Both the position numbers and the translations under genes were made by a program. 64,000 nucleotides of DNA from Bacteroidota bacterium (GTDB lineage: Bacteria; Bacteroidota; Bacteroidia; Chitinophagales; Chitinophagaceae), in assembly GCA_018267705.1 (NCBI GenBank), contig JAFDXX010000004.1:372001-436000 (forward strand), given 5' to 3'. Within the stretch, counting starts at the first letter, position 1. The number at the start of each line of letters is the position of its first letter. Below are positions 16,718 through 26,704 of this stretch, piece after piece. The notes below the pieces were generated by a model. That model searched no databases. It was not told the DNA's origin and saw only the letters and a list, made by a program, of their open reading frames with translations.

Positions 16718-18220
16718 TTATTGCAACTCTTCAAACACAATTCCATTTTCTTCCAATTCTTTTAACACAGGTTCATAAAAATTTGCAGTAGTGGGTATAT
16801 GCAAACCTGTATCAGTAATCTTTCCTTCTAAAATTAATTTGGCTGCAATGGCCAAAGGCAAACCAACAGTTTTAGCCATGGCAGTATAAGCAGCATTTTC
16901 TCCTATAACTTTCAATAAACTTCTTTCTGTATAGGTATTATTGTTAAGTGTGTAGTCAATTTCATGCAGCATTATAATCATATCTTTATCATCATCAGCT
17001 AAAACAAGTTTTGTTTCCATTATAAATTGTAATACATCGGCAGCACTGCAAAGCCCTTTATTAATTAAAGTTTCATTATCGTTCATTCCTAAAAACAGTA
17101 ATTGCTTCATACTTAAATTAGCATCGTGCATTTGTACGGCAATTGTTTCGGCAGCTTGTGTTTTAATATCTTCAACTTCAATAGTATTTAATTCGCCATT
17201 TTCATTTACCAGCATAATTTCTTCTTCGGTTGCTTCTCCTTGTTCATGTGCTTCTTCTTCTGTTTTCATTAATTGCATTAGTGTCTCCATCATTTCTTTG
17301 GCAGCATTTAATTTTTGTGAAAGCATTTTATTTAGCCAATCACTAAAGCCATGCTTTTCAAAATGTTGCATGAAGAATTGTTGAATACTCATGCCGTTTG
17401 TTTCGTATACTTTTTCTTCATCGGTTAATTTTAAATCAATAATATTTTTCCAGCCCAAACAAAAATCAGGATGCCTTAATGTGGTTCTAATAAAGTCAGT
17501 ACAAGTTTCTAATCCGTATAAAGAAATATAGTTTAATGAATTTCTGTTGGCGTAATATGCATACACATTATTTTGGTTAATGGTAATAATATTATTTGCA
17601 TTAAATAAATTAATGTATTCTGTTTTTTCAATGTTATTATTTTTTTTATACAAGGCACCTGCTTTGCCTGCCAATACTACGTTTTGGGCATTCCAACTTA
17701 TTTTATAATGCCAAGGGTTATTATCACTTTCGGGTGCAACCAAACCGCCGCAATGAGATTTGAATGATGTAATAATGCCACCTTTTGCTTTAATAGTATC
17801 AATCATTTGCATAGCACTCATGTGGTCAATACCTGGGTCTAAACCCATTTCACATAAAAACAATAAGCCTTTATTTTTTATTTCTTGTTCTAAGTTTTTT
17901 ATTTCATCACTTACATAAGATGCAGTTAATAAATTTTTATTTAATGCCACACAATCTACCGCTACTAAATAATGTAAATGAGCGGGCAGCATAGAAATAA
18001 CTAAAGTAGCTTGTTCAATTAAATTTTTTCTTTCAGTTGCATTATTAATATCTAGTTGAACAGCTTTGCTGTACGCATGGTTATCAATTTTTTTTTCAGC
18101 TAATGCTAAACTATTATCTGCAACAGTTAATTGCCATTTTTTTTCTTGCACTAAATTTTTAAGATAATTAATGAGTACTGTGGCAGATTTTCCTGCACCA
18201 ATTAATAAAATATGTTGCAT
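16718..18220 (-). CDS. saccharopine dehydrogenase-like protein
   Basis: A 500-residue two-domain oxidoreductase. The N-terminal Rossmann unit starts HILLIGAGKSATVLINYL, followed by MLPAHLHYLVAVDCVALNKN and the characteristic CEMGLDPGIDHMSAM; the C-terminal catalytic domain includes SHCGGLVAPESDNNPWHYKI. This is the LYS9/AASS-type saccharopine dehydrogenase architecture of lysine metabolism. An insertion at about 310-370 is unusually acidic (MKTEEEAHEQGEATEEEI). Whether it degrades lysine here is not shown by context: no lysine-ketoglutarate reductase is adjacent. It is transcribed alone on the minus strand. Confidence 0.85.
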   Translation of the reverse strand: MQHILLIGAGKSATVLINYLKNLVQEKKWQLTVADNSLALAEKKIDNHAYSKAVQLDINNATERKNLIEQATLVISMLPAHLHYLVAVDCVALNKNLLTASYVSDEIKNLEQEIKNKGLLFLCEMGLDPGIDHMSAMQMIDTIKAKGGIITSFKSHCGGLVAPESDNNPWHYKISWNAQNVVLAGKAGALYKKNNNIEKTEYINLFNANNIITINQNNVYAYYANRNSLNYISLYGLETCTDFIRTTLRHPDFCLGWKNIIDLKLTDEEKVYETNGMSIQQFFMQHFEKHGFSDWLNKMLSQKLNAAKEMMETLMQLMKTEEEAHEQGEATEEEIMLVNENGELNTIEVEDIKTQAAETIAVQMHDANLSMKQLLFLGMNDNETLINKGLCSAADVLQFIMETKLVLADDDKDMIIMLHEIDYTLNNNTYTERSLLKVIGENAAYTAMAKTVGLPLAIAAKLILEGKITDTGLHIPTTANFYEPVLKELEENGIVFEELQ

Positions 18221-18484
18221 AAGCCAAATATAAACAGAAATAAAAAATGAATAAGACTTGTAAGTTTTTATAAAGCCATATTTTATTAACTTTACGCTAA
18301 TAATATTGCAATGCCTTATAAAAGAAATTTTACTTATTGGATAGATAAAAGAAAATGGAAATATGTTTTTCTTTTAGCATCATTAGAATTGAGTGTTTGT
18401 GAACGTATATAATAAACAAACTTATAGCTGGTAAGCCCCAACAATATTTTATTTTCAAATTGTACAAAATAAATTCAACAATTT

Positions 18485-19642
18485 ATGCCTCATTATATTT
18501 CTGTGGGAAACATTCCACATAAACGCCACACACAATTTTATCAACCCAACGGTAAATTATATTCAGAACAATTATTTTCAACAGAAGGTTTTAGTAATGA
18601 TTATTCTTTACTATATCATATTCATCCGCCAACGCAAATTATTCATACCGATGAACCAATAAATGTTGCACCGGAAATTGCAGAAGAAAAAATGCTGAAA
18701 CACCGCAGTTTTGAAGGGTTTAATATCGTTTCGAAAGAAGATTATTTAGAAAGCAGACAACCTATTTTGGTAAATAACGATTGCCAAATTGCATTAGCTG
18801 CACCACAAGAAAGTTTGCAAAATTATTTTTATAAAAATGCCGATGCTGATGAGTTAATTTTTATTCATGAAGGAAGCGGAAAATTATTAACGCAATACGG
18901 GGAACTTTCTTTTGCTTATGGAGATTATTTAATTATTCCAAGAGGAACTATTTATCAAATTCAGTTCAATAATAAAAACAACCGTTTATTAATTGTTGAA
19001 AGTTTTTCACCTTATCGTTATCCAAAAAAATATACAAGTAAATACGGCCAATTGTTAGAACACTCTCCTTATTGTGAAAGAGATATTCGCACGCCAAACA
19101 ATTTGCAAACACAGGATGCAAAAGGAGATTTTGTAATTAAAACAAAAAAACGAAACGTATTATATGGTTTGCATTACAGCACACATCCGTTTGATGTTGT
19201 GGGTTGGGATGGCTGTTGTTATCCGTTTGCATTTAGTATTCACGATTTTGAACCCATTACCGGAAGAGTTCATCAACCGCCACCGGTGCATTTAACTTTT
19301 GAAGCACATAATTTTGTGGTATGCTCTTTTGTACCAAGATTATACGATTATCATCCACAAGCAATACCTGCCCCTTACAATCATTCAAATATTGATAGTG
19401 ATGAATTATTGTACTATGTAGATGGTGATTTTATGAGCAGAAAAAATGTAACCAGAGGTATGCTAACACTGCATCCTGCGGGTATTCCGCATGGGCCACA
19501 TCCCGGTGCAGTTGAAAGAAGTATTGGTGCAAAAGAAACCAAAGAGTTAGCAGTAATGGTAGATACTTTTCATCCATTAATGCTTACTAAACAAGCTTTG
19601 GCAATTGAAAATAAAGGATATACAATGAGTTGGGCAGAATAA
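18485..19642 (+). CDS. hmgA: homogentisate 1,2-dioxygenase
   Basis: Fe(II)-dependent ring cleavage of homogentisate to maleylacetoacetate in tyrosine catabolism. The 385-residue protein is the short bacterial form of this cupin-fold enzyme. It contains the N-terminal cupin segment LIFIHEGSGKLLTQYGELSF, then GLHYSTHPFDVVGWDGCCYP, GRVHQPPPVHLTFEAHNFVV, the iron-site region NHSNIDSDELLYYVDG and LHPAGIPHGPHPGAVE. No other tyrosine-degradation gene is adjacent, so the pathway must be scattered. A TAACTTTA sequence near 18287 resembles the -7 box but is imperfect. Confidence 0.94.
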   Translation: MPHYISVGNIPHKRHTQFYQPNGKLYSEQLFSTEGFSNDYSLLYHIHPPTQIIHTDEPINVAPEIAEEKMLKHRSFEGFNIVSKEDYLESRQPILVNNDCQIALAAPQESLQNYFYKNADADELIFIHEGSGKLLTQYGELSFAYGDYLIIPRGTIYQIQFNNKNNRLLIVESFSPYRYPKKYTSKYGQLLEHSPYCERDIRTPNNLQTQDAKGDFVIKTKKRNVLYGLHYSTHPFDVVGWDGCCYPFAFSIHDFEPITGRVHQPPPVHLTFEAHNFVVCSFVPRLYDYHPQAIPAPYNHSNIDSDELLYYVDGDFMSRKNVTRGMLTLHPAGIPHGPHPGAVERSIGAKETKELAVMVDTFHPLMLTKQALAIENKGYTMSWAE

Positions 19643-19741
19643 AAAATAACAATAATTATAATAAACAGTAGTATAAATTTTCATTATTCATTTTTAGTTG
19701 TTAATTTTCTTCGTATCTTATCACTCTAAAAATATTGACAT

Positions 19742-20146
19742 ATGATAAAATTCAGTAACATTCAAATCGGAGATTTTTTAATGTGTGAATATGAAGGAAA
19801 AATGTGGCAGGGCGAAGTAATTAATTTAAATGGAGATGAAAAACAAGTTGAAGTAGAAACCGAAGTGCAAGCATTTTGGTTTGAGCCACAACATCTTTAT
19901 CCCATTCCGTTAAATGATGCAGAAATGATGAAACTTAATTTCAGCAAAGAAAAATTAGATGACGGATCTATTAAATACAAAAAAGGTTCTTTCAGAATGA
20001 TTATACCTTCTGAAAATAACTTTACAAACATAGAAATTTGGTATAGAGAAGATAGAAGACATAATCCCGATATTCATGCGGTGCATGAGTTACAAAACCA
20101 TTATCATCAAATGACAAAAATTTATTTAACTAACGAAGTGGTTTAA
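19742..20146 (+). CDS. conserved-looking small protein, unknown
   Basis: A 134-residue cytoplasmic protein without signal peptide or membrane segment. The first half reads like a small beta barrel (IQIGDFLMCEYEGKMWQGEV, then QVEVETEVQAFWFEPQHLYPIPL), similar in feel to SH3/KOW-type barrels; the second half has NIEIWYREDRRHNPDIHAVH and ends in a helix with HELQNHYHQM. I do not recognise a named family. It stands alone between hmgA and a terminator. Confidence 0.7.
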   Translation: MIKFSNIQIGDFLMCEYEGKMWQGEVINLNGDEKQVEVETEVQAFWFEPQHLYPIPLNDAEMMKLNFSKEKLDDGSIKYKKGSFRMIIPSENNFTNIEIWYREDRRHNPDIHAVHELQNHYHQMTKIYLTNEVV

Positions 20147-20181
20147 TACGCTTTTATTTTTTCTCTAAAATAGTTGTGTTG

Positions 20182-20212
20182 AAGCAGCCATATAATTTTG
20201 GCTGCTTTTTTT
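20182..20212 (+). terminator. intrinsic terminator
   Basis: AAGCAGCCA (20182-20190), loop of 8 nt, TGGCTGCTT (20199-20207), then T-run: a perfect 9-bp stem 36 bp after the unknown 134-residue protein. Confidence 0.88.
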
Positions 20213-20246
20213 CATTCACTATATTCACATTCTATATAAAATAATT

Positions 20247-22739
20247 ATGAGAAAAATTCTTATTGCTTTATGTTTTAGTTGTATTATTTTTCAATTAAAT
20301 GCACAAACCATACAAAGCCCCGAACAATTTTTAGGTTATAAAATAGGAACGAATTATACCCTACATTATAAAATAGTTGAATATTTTAAAACCCTTGCTG
20401 CTGCTAAACCGGATATGGTTAAAGTAGAACAGTACGGAACAACCAATGAAGGAAGGGAATTAATATTGGCTTATGTTGCTTCTGCTAATAATTTGAAAAA
20501 CTTAGATGAAATAAGAAAAAATAATTTGAGTTTAACAAAAGGAAAAAGCCTTTCAACAAATAATCCTGCAATAGTTTGGTTAAGTTATAATGTGCATGGA
20601 AATGAACCAAGCAGCAGCGAAGCAGCTATGCAAACCCTATATGCTTTAGTAAATCCTGCAAATACTAAAACAAAAGAATGGTTACAAAATACAGTTGTAA
20701 TAATTGATCCATGCGTTAACCCTGATGGAAGAGATCGGTACGTAAATTGGTTTAATAGTGTAAAAGGAAAAGAATATAATATAGATCCACAAAGCAGAGA
20801 ACACCGAGAGCCTTGGCCCGGTGGAAGAACCAACCATTACAATTTTGATTTAAATAGAGATTGGGCATGGCAAACACAAATTGAATCTCAACAAAGAATG
20901 AAAAAATATAATGAATGGCTGCCGCAAATACATGTAGATTTTCATGAGCAAGGTTATAACAATCCCTACTATTTTGCTCCGGCTGCAGAACCTTTTCATG
21001 AAGTGATTACACAATGGCAAAAAGATTTTCAAATACAAATAGGAAAAAATAATGCGAAGTATTTTGATGAAAATGCATGGTTATATTTTACCAAAGAAAA
21101 CTTCGATTTGTTTTATCCATCTTATGGAGATACTTATCCTTTATATAACGGTGCTATAGGTATGACGTATGAGCAAGGCGGGCACAGTGCAGGCGGGCTG
21201 GGTGTTATAACAAGTATTGGTGATACATTAACATTAGTTGATAGGATAATGCACCACTATACAACAGGACTGGCAACTATTGAAACTACTTCAAAAAATG
21301 CAGAAAAATTATTAGAAGAATTTAAAAAATATTTTGATGATAGTCGCAATGCGAAAAATGCCGAATATAAAACTTATGTAGTAACAGATGATGACGAAAG
21401 TAAAATAAATGCAGTAAAGAATATATTAGAAAAAAATAATATTGAATATGGAACAATAACTGCCAATAAAATAAAAGGGTATAGATATTTTACTTTAAAA
21501 GAAGAAGAAGTTAGCTTAAAAAAATACAATTTGGCTGTTTCAATGTATCAACCCAAAAGCACACTAGTAAAGGTTTTGTTTGAACAGAAAAGTAAATTAA
21601 CTGATAGTGCCACTTACGATATTACTGCATGGGCATTGCCTTATAATTATGGTGTTGAAGGCATTGCCGTAAAAGAAAAATTAGAAATAAAACCATTCCC
21701 TTCTCAAACATTTGCCATAAAAAAAATATTGCCGGCTTATGGTTATTTATTTCCTTATACTTCTTTAAACAGTGTTAAACTATTAGCTTTCTTACTTAAG
21801 AATGATGTTAAAGTAAGACAAGCAACTAAACCATTTGTAAGCAACGGAAAAGAATATGACAGAGGTACACTAATTATTATTAAAACAAGTAACACACATA
21901 TAAATTTATTTTCTATATTAAATAGTGCAGCACAAAAATTTCAAGTACAACCCGATGTTGTGTTATCAGGTTTTGTAGAAAAAGGTGCAGATTTTGGTAG
22001 TAAAGATGTTGTAAATATTACCGCACCAAAAGTTGCAATGCTTACAGGAGAGCAAGTTTCAGCAAATGATGCAGGCGAAGTTTGGAATTTTTTTGACGAA
22101 ACTTTAAACTACCCTATCACCTTACTTAATGCAACCGATTTAGCAAGATTAAATATTAATAAATATAATGTATTGATTTTGCCTGATGGTAATTACAGAA
22201 CATTAAATGATAAAAACATTATTGATAAACTGAAAGAGTTTGTGGGTATGGGTGGAAAAATTATTGCTATTCAAAATGCAATGGATATGATGGCAAAAAA
22301 AGATTTAGGCTTGAAAATAAAAGAATCTAAAGATGAGAATGATAAAAAAGATGAATACACAGATTTGAAAAAATATGCTGACAGAGATAGAGAGTTTTTA
22401 CCCAACAGCACTCCGGGTGCTATTTACAAGGTTGATATAGATAACACACATCCGTTGGCTTATGGCTATCCTGATTTTTATTATACTTTAAAACAAGATG
22501 ATAACACGTATGAATTTTTAAAATCGGGATGGAATGTAGGGGTATTAAAAAAGAATAATTATATAACAGGCTTTGCCGGTTATAAAGCCAAGAATAAATT
22601 AAAAGATACATTGATTTTTGGTGTGGAAGAAATGGGAAATGGACAAATAGTGTATTTGGCAGATAACCCTTTGTTCCGTTTGTTTTGGGAGAATGGAAAA
22701 TTATTGTTTTGTAATGCAGTGTTTTTGGTGGGAGAATAA
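20247..22739 (+). CDS. secreted M14-family zinc carboxypeptidase
   Basis: An 830-residue exported peptidase with an N-terminal signal peptide (MRKILIALCFSCIIFQLNAQ). The M14 domain follows directly: zinc ligands in YNVHGNEPSSSEA (H-x-x-E) and the downstream His in PQIHVDFHEQGYNNPYYF, substrate Arg/Asn region DLNRDWAWQTQ, and the catalytic Glu in IGMTYEQGGHSAGG. About 450 further residues form C-terminal domains including a ThuA/glutamine-amidotransferase-like stretch (NVLILPDGNYR, GGKIIAIQNAMDMM). It probably degrades peptides in the periplasm or outside. It is a single gene followed by a terminator. Confidence 0.9.
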   Translation: MRKILIALCFSCIIFQLNAQTIQSPEQFLGYKIGTNYTLHYKIVEYFKTLAAAKPDMVKVEQYGTTNEGRELILAYVASANNLKNLDEIRKNNLSLTKGKSLSTNNPAIVWLSYNVHGNEPSSSEAAMQTLYALVNPANTKTKEWLQNTVVIIDPCVNPDGRDRYVNWFNSVKGKEYNIDPQSREHREPWPGGRTNHYNFDLNRDWAWQTQIESQQRMKKYNEWLPQIHVDFHEQGYNNPYYFAPAAEPFHEVITQWQKDFQIQIGKNNAKYFDENAWLYFTKENFDLFYPSYGDTYPLYNGAIGMTYEQGGHSAGGLGVITSIGDTLTLVDRIMHHYTTGLATIETTSKNAEKLLEEFKKYFDDSRNAKNAEYKTYVVTDDDESKINAVKNILEKNNIEYGTITANKIKGYRYFTLKEEEVSLKKYNLAVSMYQPKSTLVKVLFEQKSKLTDSATYDITAWALPYNYGVEGIAVKEKLEIKPFPSQTFAIKKILPAYGYLFPYTSLNSVKLLAFLLKNDVKVRQATKPFVSNGKEYDRGTLIIIKTSNTHINLFSILNSAAQKFQVQPDVVLSGFVEKGADFGSKDVVNITAPKVAMLTGEQVSANDAGEVWNFFDETLNYPITLLNATDLARLNINKYNVLILPDGNYRTLNDKNIIDKLKEFVGMGGKIIAIQNAMDMMAKKDLGLKIKESKDENDKKDEYTDLKKYADRDREFLPNSTPGAIYKVDIDNTHPLAYGYPDFYYTLKQDDNTYEFLKSGWNVGVLKKNNYITGFAGYKAKNKLKDTLIFGVEEMGNGQIVYLADNPLFRLFWENGKLLFCNAVFLVGE

Positions 22740-22802
22740 AGTAAGTTGAGGCTTGTGTAAATACGAATTACGCCGTAAAATAATTTAAGAATAATGATGC
22801 TT

Positions 22803-22830
22803 AGGTTCGTGAAGACACGAACCTTTTTTA
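22803..22830 (+). terminator. hairpin terminator, shares 16-nt core with the one at 16546
   Basis: AGGTTCGTG (22803-22811), loop AAGA, CACGAACCT (22816-22824), then a T-run: a perfect 9-bp stem about 65 bp after the M14 peptidase. TTCGTGAAGACACGAA is the exact reverse complement of the core at 16547-16562. Both hairpins are preceded by TGATGCTT. Confidence 0.8.
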
Positions 22831-22889
22831 TTTGCCAACCTGTCAGCATTTAATATTTGGTACTTTATTTGAAATTTGCCGCCATGCTT

Positions 22890-22948
22890 GTTGCAGCACA
22901 AGTGTGCGACGCAACGGCAGTTTAATTATTAATAAAAAGTTTGTAACA
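22890..22948 (+). repeat. 73-bp dispersed element, copy B (shortened left half)
   Basis: GTTGC (22890) is followed after only 12 nt by GTGTGCGACGCAAC (22902), then 46 nt later by AAGTTTGTAACA, a diverged right end. The left spacer is about 13 nt shorter than in the other copies. It ends 11 bp before the htpG ATG and points the same way. Confidence 0.6.
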
Positions 22949-22959
22949 AAATAAAAATT

Positions 22960-24852
22960 ATGCAAAAAGGTCAAATTAGAGTTAGTACAGAAAACATCTT
23001 TCCCATTATTAAAAAATTTTTATACAGCGAGCATGATATTTTTTTACGTGAATTAGTAAGTAATGCTACCGACGCTACACAAAAATTAAAAACATTATCA
23101 TCTATTGGTGAAGCCAAAGGTGAGTTGGGTGAATTGAGAATTGATGTAACAGTTGATGCGAAAGAAAAAACATTAACTATTGAAGATAGAGGTGTTGGAA
23201 TGACGAAAGAAGAAGTTGATAAATATTTGAATCAGGTGGCTTTTAGTGGTGCCGAAGAGTTTTTAAATAAGTATAAAGATGCCAATATTATTGGCCATTT
23301 TGGTTTGGGTTTTTACAGTGCATTTATGGTAGCAGAAAAAGTAGAAGTAATAACACAAAGCTATAATGCAGATGCAGCAACAGTTTATTGGAGTTGCGAT
23401 GGAAGCCCTGAATTTGAATTGTATGAAGTTGAAAAGAAACAACGCGGTACAAAAATTATTTTACATATTAATGAAGAGAGTAAAGAATTTTTAGAAGCAA
23501 GCAGAGTAAAAGCAGTATTAGAAAAATTCTGTAAATTTTTACCTATCCCAATTTTTTTTACAGATGTTGCAGAAGAAAAGAAAGAAGAAGAAAATAAATC
23601 TATCAATAATACCAACCCTATTTGGGTTAAAAAACCAAGCGAATTAACGAAAGATGATTACGAAAAATTCTATAAAGAATTATATCCTTTTAGTGAAACG
23701 CCATTGTTTTGGATTCATTTAAATGTTGATTATCCTTTTAACTTAACGGGCATTTTATATTTCCCTAAAATAAAACAGAGTTACGAAATTCAAAAAGATA
23801 AAATTCAGTTATACTCTAATCAAGTATTTGTTACAGATGAAGTGAAAGATATTGTTCCTGAATTTTTAATGTTGTTGCATGGAGTAATTGATAGTCCTGA
23901 TATTCCGTTAAATGTGAGCAGAAGTTATTTACAAGGTGACCCTAATGTGAAAAAAATTAATAATCACATTACTAAAAAAGTTGCAGATAAATTGGAAGAA
24001 ATTTTTCGCAATGAAAGAACGGAATTTGAAAACAAATGGGAAAGCCTTGGCTTATTTGTGAAATATGGAATGATGACAGATGATAAATTTTTAGAAAAAG
24101 CGAATAAGTTTTTAGTAATGGAAGATGCCTCAAAAAAAGAAACCATTACTGTTACTAAAGAAGATGGAACAACAGAAGAAAAATTTGTTGCTAAATTTTA
24201 TACGTTAGAAGAATATAAAACAGCTACAGAAAATTTACAGAAAAATAAAGAAGGAAAGCAAATAATTATTTATACAACCAATCCTGTACAACAAGATGCT
24301 TACATACAAGCTGCACAAGCAAAAGAATATATTGTTGTGAAGATGGAAACATTAGTAGATGCAGCTTTCATTAACAACATGGAAATGAAATGGGAGAATA
24401 CTTCTTTTGTTCGTGTTGATGCTGATATAGTTGATAATTTAATTGATAAACAAGAAAGTAGCGAAAGTGTTTTAAGCAAAAACGAAAGCGAAGAATTGAA
24501 AAAATTATTTGAATTTCCTGCTACAGATTTGCACATTACTGTTGAAGTAAAAGGTTTAAGTAAAGAAGCCGCACCGGTTGTAGCAACAAGACCGGAGTTT
24601 ATGCGTAGAATGAAAGATATGGGTGCTGCCGGTGGTGGTATGATGGCTTTTTATGCAAACATGCCTGATGAAGTAACATTAACAGTAAACGGCAACCACA
24701 ATATTTATCAATCTTTATTAAAAGAAGCAGATATTGAAAAGAAAGAAAAGCAAATAAGAAACTTAGCTGATTTAGCATTACTTTCTCAAGGATTATTGAA
24801 AGGAGCAGAGCTTACAAATTTTATAAATAGAAGTGTTGATTTGATGAAATAG
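22960..24852 (+). CDS. htpG: molecular chaperone HtpG (Hsp90)
   Basis: A 630-residue Hsp90-family chaperone of full bacterial length. The N-terminal GHKL ATPase has FLRELVSNATDATQKL (catalytic Glu and Asn), IEDRGVGMT and IIGHFGLGFYSAFMVAEK; the middle domain carries NVSRSYLQGD with the ATP-contacting Arg. The C-terminal dimerisation domain is present (PEFMRRMKDMG to FINRSVDLM). It is a single gene between the M14 peptidase and a bidirectional terminator. Repeat copy B occupies the bases just before the start, so it may influence the leader; no CIRCE-like heat-shock operator is visible. Confidence 0.96.
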   Translation: MQKGQIRVSTENIFPIIKKFLYSEHDIFLRELVSNATDATQKLKTLSSIGEAKGELGELRIDVTVDAKEKTLTIEDRGVGMTKEEVDKYLNQVAFSGAEEFLNKYKDANIIGHFGLGFYSAFMVAEKVEVITQSYNADAATVYWSCDGSPEFELYEVEKKQRGTKIILHINEESKEFLEASRVKAVLEKFCKFLPIPIFFTDVAEEKKEEENKSINNTNPIWVKKPSELTKDDYEKFYKELYPFSETPLFWIHLNVDYPFNLTGILYFPKIKQSYEIQKDKIQLYSNQVFVTDEVKDIVPEFLMLLHGVIDSPDIPLNVSRSYLQGDPNVKKINNHITKKVADKLEEIFRNERTEFENKWESLGLFVKYGMMTDDKFLEKANKFLVMEDASKKETITVTKEDGTTEEKFVAKFYTLEEYKTATENLQKNKEGKQIIIYTTNPVQQDAYIQAAQAKEYIVVKMETLVDAAFINNMEMKWENTSFVRVDADIVDNLIDKQESSESVLSKNESEELKKLFEFPATDLHITVEVKGLSKEAAPVVATRPEFMRRMKDMGAAGGGMMAFYANMPDEVTLTVNGNHNIYQSLLKEADIEKKEKQIRNLADLALLSQGLLKGAELTNFINRSVDLMK

Positions 24853-24887
24853 CAAGTAAACATTAAAGTAATAAAAACTATAAAATG

Positions 24888-24922
24888 AAAGGGTAACAAT
24901 TTTGGTGTTGCCCTTTTGTTTT
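24888..24922. terminator. bidirectional intrinsic terminator
   Basis: AAAGGGTAACA (24888-24898) pairs with TGTTGCCCTTT (24906-24916) over 11 bp with one G-U pair, flanked by A/T runs. It lies between convergent htpG and recJ. Confidence 0.8.
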
Positions 24923-24933
24923 AGTAAAATAGT

Positions 24934-26631
24934 TTACTCACTCAGTTTAAAATCAACAACTTTTAGTTGTATATTTTTCTCACCATTCCATTCATTTAAA
25001 TCTAAAGTAAATACAACATCAATTGGTTTATTCATTAATAATATATCAAACTTATTTGCCATATTAAAACCAATACCATTTAATGTTTTATTATGTTGAA
25101 TTAAGGAGAAACGAATATGTTGGTCTTTAACTATTTTACTGAAACCTGTATTATAAACTTTTTTTGCAATAAAAACAGGCCTCATATTTTCAGGGCCAAA
25201 CGGCTCCATTTGAATAAGAATATTGTAAAAAGGTAAATTAAGTTCTGTAAAAAATATTTCAGCATCTATAATTATTTCAGGAATTAATAAATGTGGTTCT
25301 ATGGTTTTATTTACTGCAACTTCAAATGCATCTGTAAATGCAGGTAAATTTTCAGGAAGCATTGTTAATCCTGCGGCTGCAAAATGGCCGCCATAACCTA
25401 ATAAATGTTCTTTGCATGCATGTATGGCTTCATATAAATTAAAACCTGCAACACTTCTTGCACTTCCTGCAATAACATCTCCACTTTTGGTTAATACAAC
25501 AGTGGGGCGATAATATTTTTCTATTAAACGAGAGGCAACAATACCTACAACGCCTTTGTGCCAATGCTCTTGATACACAACAGTTGTTTTTTTAGAAATT
25601 AATGTTTCATCATTCTCAATAATGGTCAATGCTTCTTCTGTAATATTTGTATCGGCTTCTTTTCTATCTGTATTATCATTATGCAACATTTCTGCATAAT
25701 GCATTGCTTTATTAAAATCTTCTTCAACAAATAATTGAACTACTTTTTTGGCATCATCCATGCGGCCGGCGGCGTTTACTCTGGGTGCAATTACAAAAAC
25801 TAAACTTCCAATACTTATTTGTTTTTGTAAACCAGCCAATTGCATTAATGCTTTAATACCTACATTGGGTTTTTCATTTACTTTTTGCAAACCATAAAAA
25901 GCCATTACTCTATTTTCTCCGGTAATGGGTACAATATCTGCGGCAATTGCAGTTGCTACTAAATCTAAATATTGTAAATAACTATCGGGATTTAGTTTAT
26001 AATACTCTGCTAAAGCTTGCATTAATTTAAATCCAACGCCACTGCCGCATAATTCTTTGTATGGATAATTACATTCTTTTTGTTTAGGATTTAAAATAGC
26101 AACTGCACATGGTAATTCATTATCGGGCAAGTGATGATCGCACACAATAAAATCAATAGATAACTCTTTTGCGTATTTAATTAATTCAATACTCTTAATG
26201 CCACAATCTAAAGAAATAATGAGTGAAAAATTATTTTGTTTTGCAAACTCAATTCCTTGTTTGCTTATACCATAACCTTCTTTATAGCGGTGTGGAATAT
26301 AAAAATCTACATTAGTATAAATTTTTAAAATGAATTGATACATGCAGGCTACACTTGTTGTTCCATCTACATCATAATCTCCAAAAACTAAAATTTTTTC
26401 ATTGGTGGTAATTGCTTTTGATATTCTTTCAACTGCCTTATCCATGTCTTTCATTAACCATGGATTATGTAAGTGAGTTATTTGAGGTCTGAAATAATTT
26501 TTTGCTTTTTCAAAATCATCAATACCTCGTTGAATTAATATTTTACAAATGGTTTCGTTAATTTTTAAAGTAACATGTAGTTTTTTTATTACTTCATTAT
26601 TTGCATGTAGTATGTTCCATCTTTTTTGCAT
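24934..26631 (-). CDS. recJ: single-stranded-DNA-specific exonuclease RecJ
   Basis: A 565-residue 5'-3' exonuclease acting on single-stranded DNA in recombination and repair. The DHH phosphoesterase core shows VFGDYDVDGTTSVACM and IVCDHHLPDN (the DHH motif), then SLDCGIKS and PRVNAAGRMDDA; DHHA1 contains GYGGHFAAAGLTM; the C-terminal OB-like domain ends near LKVVDFKLSE. Length matches bacterial RecJ. It lies 73 bp after the polyprenyl synthase gene on the same strand, so the two may share a transcript ending at the terminator beyond its stop. Confidence 0.95.
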   Translation of the reverse strand: MQKRWNILHANNEVIKKLHVTLKINETICKILIQRGIDDFEKAKNYFRPQITHLHNPWLMKDMDKAVERISKAITTNEKILVFGDYDVDGTTSVACMYQFILKIYTNVDFYIPHRYKEGYGISKQGIEFAKQNNFSLIISLDCGIKSIELIKYAKELSIDFIVCDHHLPDNELPCAVAILNPKQKECNYPYKELCGSGVGFKLMQALAEYYKLNPDSYLQYLDLVATAIAADIVPITGENRVMAFYGLQKVNEKPNVGIKALMQLAGLQKQISIGSLVFVIAPRVNAAGRMDDAKKVVQLFVEEDFNKAMHYAEMLHNDNTDRKEADTNITEEALTIIENDETLISKKTTVVYQEHWHKGVVGIVASRLIEKYYRPTVVLTKSGDVIAGSARSVAGFNLYEAIHACKEHLLGYGGHFAAAGLTMLPENLPAFTDAFEVAVNKTIEPHLLIPEIIIDAEIFFTELNLPFYNILIQMEPFGPENMRPVFIAKKVYNTGFSKIVKDQHIRFSLIQHNKTLNGIGFNMANKFDILLMNKPIDVVFTLDLNEWNGEKNIQLKVVDFKLSE

Positions 26632-26704
26632 GAAAGATTAAATAAGTTTAAAACTGAATGATGTGTTGAAGATAGTTAAAACGCTGTAGACCAGAGCGTG
26701 TGAT

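Noticed and set aside
18311..18412. 33-codon ATG ORF (MPYKRNFTYWIDKRKWKYVF...) before hmgA
   Set aside because: No recognisable family, no terminator or clear promoter, and the length is within chance for AT-rich sequence.
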